A stretch of DNA of 64,000 nt from contig JAEYSE010000020.1 of assembly GCA_023435025.1 (NCBI GenBank), positions 1 through 64,000 on the forward strand. Reading direction: 5' to 3'. The stretch is from Bacillota bacterium (GTDB taxonomy: Bacteria; Bacillota; Clostridia; Christensenellales; CAG-138). Position 1 is the stretch's first letter; every line of letters starts with the position of its first letter. A program made the translations under genes and the position numbers. The notes beneath the pieces were generated by a model. That model did no database searches and had not been told where the DNA came from. It saw nothing but the letters and a program-made list of their open reading frames with translations. This document shows, in pieces, positions 62,105 to 64,000 of the stretch.

Positions 62105-62306
62105 AATCCGTTCCCATAGTAATCTCAAAACGCTTGACTTTGCCGGAGTGCTGCATGCGTTAACAGACCAATCTTATACCTTCTATCCATGCAGAAAAGA
62201 GGAACCCGCAATAAACCGCATCGCAGCCCTTTGCAGCCCGCAGCGCATGTTTTCGGCCTAATCCAAGGGGCATGAAGCATACAATGAGGCGAAGGGGGGA
62301 TGGAAC

Positions 62307-62942
62307 ATGGAAGAATTCTGCTTGCGCATCGGTATGCCAGCGCCTGATTTTAACGCCACCAGCACCATGGGGCCAGTCAATATGTCCCGCTATAAGGGCA
62401 GATGGGTGGTATTCTTTTCGCATCCGGGGGATTTTACGCCGATCTGCACCACGGAATTTTTGGCGTTTGCGAAACATGCAGACGCGTTTCGCGCAATCAA
62501 CACCTATCTTTTGGGCCTGAGCATAGACAGCAACTCCTCCCATCTTGCGTGGGTGGACAGCATCTATCAGATTGCAGGCGTACGCATTCCATTTCCCATC
62601 GTCGCGGACAGAAAAGGCGAAGTCGCGCGTCTGTACGGCATGCTGGCGCCCGATGTGAGTACGGAAGCGACGGTAAGGTCCACGTTCATCATCGATCCTT
62701 CGCAGAAAGTCCGCGCCATTCTTACATATCCAATGACCACAGGTCGAAACATACCGGAAATTCTAAGAACAGTGCAGGCGCTGCAATTTACGGACGAAAC
62801 CGGCCTTGTCACGCCTGCAGGCTGGATGCCGGGGGATCCCGGCGTAGTGCCCCCGCCGGGCAATTATCACGATATGCTTGAGCGCATGATGGGCCCGGAA
62901 GGCATGACGTGCGAATCCTGGTACCTGTGCTTTAAGAAGTAA
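62307..62942 (+). CDS. Peroxiredoxin (Prx6/1-Cys type)
   Basis: 211 residues with the AhpC-TSA motif SHPGDFTPICTTEF (peroxidatic Cys), TFIIDPSQKVRAIL, and the long C-terminal Prx6 domain ending GMTCESWYLCFKK, whose two Cys could be resolving residues. Reduces H2O2 or organic peroxides. GGGGG site upstream. Confidence 0.93.
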   Translation: MEEFCLRIGMPAPDFNATSTMGPVNMSRYKGRWVVFFSHPGDFTPICTTEFLAFAKHADAFRAINTYLLGLSIDSNSSHLAWVDSIYQIAGVRIPFPIVADRKGEVARLYGMLAPDVSTEATVRSTFIIDPSQKVRAILTYPMTTGRNIPEILRTVQALQFTDETGLVTPAGWMPGDPGVVPPPGNYHDMLERMMGPEGMTCESWYLCFKK

Positions 62943-62956
62943 CCGCCCCCGCGATT

Positions 62957-62988
62957 AAAAAGGCCCGCAAATGTTGCGGGCTTTTTTG
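62957..62988. terminator. Bidirectional terminator
   Basis: GCCCGCAA / TTGCGGGC stem with a 3-nt loop, flanked by AAAAA and TTTTTT, between the peroxiredoxin and the convergent GH18 gene. Confidence 0.9.
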
Positions 62989-62994
62989 CTTCTT

Positions 62995-64000
62995 TTAAAG
63001 GGATGCCTTGCGGATCACAAATTCCGCGGTGACCATCTGATAACTGGCGACGGAAAAGTCTTCTATGGTATGGAAGCTTACGCCGCCCAGGTTGTAAGCT
63101 TCCACAAGATCAAGCGGTGCCCTGAGGTTGGTATCGCTCTGGCAGACCACTTCGTGGAGCACGCCGTCGTCGCTAAAATACGTAAAATACGACCTCCTGG
63201 AGCGTGGGTCAATGCGAAACGTCCCGCCGGTCTCTAAAACCAGCTCATCCGCCTGAGCTGAAGTAAGTATCCGGTAAAGCTCGCTGTACTCAGGCCCCGG
63301 CATCAAGTCATAGCAGCAGCCGGGTATTGATAAAAGCACTTTCGGGTTGGATATGAACGGGGTTGTAAAGTCGATAGCCGCCTGCAATTCGTCGATATAA
63401 GATATTTCGCGGTATTCGAAAGTGCATACCCATTCGGTGGTGCGCAATATGAGGCGGTCCAGATTGTTGTTGAAGGGAAAGTACGAATTCGCTTGAATTA
63501 AAGCGGCCTGCTGCTCAAGGAGGGTGTTGATCCGCGGGCTGACGACTACGATATAATTTAAAGGGTGCAACTGCAGCGTCAGAGCCTGTAAAAACCCCGC
63601 AAAAGCGATATAATCGCTGGGGTACAGTTCTAACAAACTGATATTAACACCGTAATACTGTTTCTCACCGAGGGTTGCGATTATGTTTGCTATCAACGTT
63701 TGGGAAAGCCTCGCGTCTGAAAGCAGGGTATGCGTCAGCGCGCCGGAAAAACCGGTAAGCGGGTCGATACTCGGGTCGATATTGGTAATCACCATCAGGG
63801 GCGCTACGCCTCTCTGGCGCGCCATACCGATCAGCTTTGAATCATCGAGTGAGGAGAGCGTACCATCGGGCCTTATGTTATAGCTGAGTATGCTTAAATA
63901 GGTAAGATAGGGCAGCACGTTCTCCAAAACGTTGTCGCTCACCGTGGGGTAAGCGTCGCCGTTTACCTCAATGACAGGGCGCGCGCCCCCAGCCTGCGGA
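62995..64000 (-). CDS. YaaH/SleL-like glycoside hydrolase family 18 protein (C-terminal part)
   Basis: 335 codons; the frame stays open across the right edge, so the N-terminus is missing. LPYLTYLSILSYNIRPDGTLSSLDD, MVITNIDP, YYGVNISLLELYPSDYIAFAGFLQALTLQLHP and the TIM-barrel pattern are those of GH18 spore cortex/peptidoglycan N-acetylglucosaminidases, which usually carry LysM repeats in the part not seen here. The catalytic DxxDxDxE is degenerate: the expected strand reads YGVNISLLELYP. Activity is therefore doubtful. Confidence 0.72.
   Translation of the reverse strand, partial: PQAGGARPVIEVNGDAYPTVSDNVLENVLPYLTYLSILSYNIRPDGTLSSLDDSKLIGMARQRGVAPLMVITNIDPSIDPLTGFSGALTHTLLSDARLSQTLIANIIATLGEKQYYGVNISLLELYPSDYIAFAGFLQALTLQLHPLNYIVVVSPRINTLLEQQAALIQANSYFPFNNNLDRLILRTTEWVCTFEYREISYIDELQAAIDFTTPFISNPKVLLSIPGCCYDLMPGPEYSELYRILTSAQADELVLETGGTFRIDPRSRRSYFTYFSDDGVLHEVVCQSDTNLRAPLDLVEAYNLGGVSFHTIEDFSVASYQMVTAEFVIRKASL

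Overview
The window reads as chromosomal DNA of an anaerobic, spore-forming Firmicute of the class Clostridia with a moderately high GC content. Supporting genes are a SpoIIQ-like M23 protein, a YaaH/SleL-type GH18 protein running off the right edge, rubrerythrin, a GGGtGRT/NifU-like pair, aconitase X and a BaiC-like flavoenzyme. Ribosome-binding sites are strong AGGAGG types and promoters are canonical TTGACA/TATAAT. I see no rRNA, tRNA, CRISPR array, prophage or intact insertion sequence.

Layout. 1-6.4 kb: start of a CorC-type transporter behind an attenuator-like leader, PspC, a glycosyltransferase/serine-hydrolase fusion, ApbE plus a methyltransferase, and a CheX-like protein overlapping a bacteriohemerythrin. 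6.5-7.0 kb: two tandem copies of an unidentified structured RNA. 7.1-10.6 kb: SpoIIQ-like protein, a secreted SH3-repeat protein and UppP. 10.7-16.4 kb: a LacI regulator divergent from a four-gene operon matching the Thermotoga-type inositol route (iolM-iolN-iolO-iolG). 17.6-32.1 kb: a 13-gene leftward operon holding two copies of a permease/ATPase/binding-protein/4-TM-protein module plus two HAD hydrolases, an MBL hydrolase, an EEP phosphatase and a LacI-like ligand domain without its DNA-binding part. 32.4-35.8 kb: a heterodimeric ABC exporter. 36.1-42.8 kb: PfkB kinase, PHP phosphatase, a second LacI regulator, a circularly permuted phosphoglycerate mutase and three tandem HAD paralogues. 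43-55.4 kb: mostly housekeeping and redox genes. 55.6-61.9 kb: a third ABC importer with an MBL hydrolase and a third LacI regulator. 62.3-64 kb: peroxiredoxin and the GH18 protein.

How it fits together. Eight near-identical 14-bp operators (consensus close to TGCAAACGTTTGCA) lie at the control regions of the iol operon, the 13-gene operon, the HAD/mutase operon, the second LacI gene and the third ABC operon. At three loci two operators flank or bracket the promoter about 185-235 bp apart. The two closest LacI paralogues share an identical recognition-helix sequence (YATVSRAL), so the window looks like one regulon for import and stepwise dephosphorylation of a phosphorylated polyol or sugar feeding inositol-type catabolism. 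That substrate is inference. The circular permutation, the twin RNA motif, the repeated operators and the duplicated module are read directly from the sequence.
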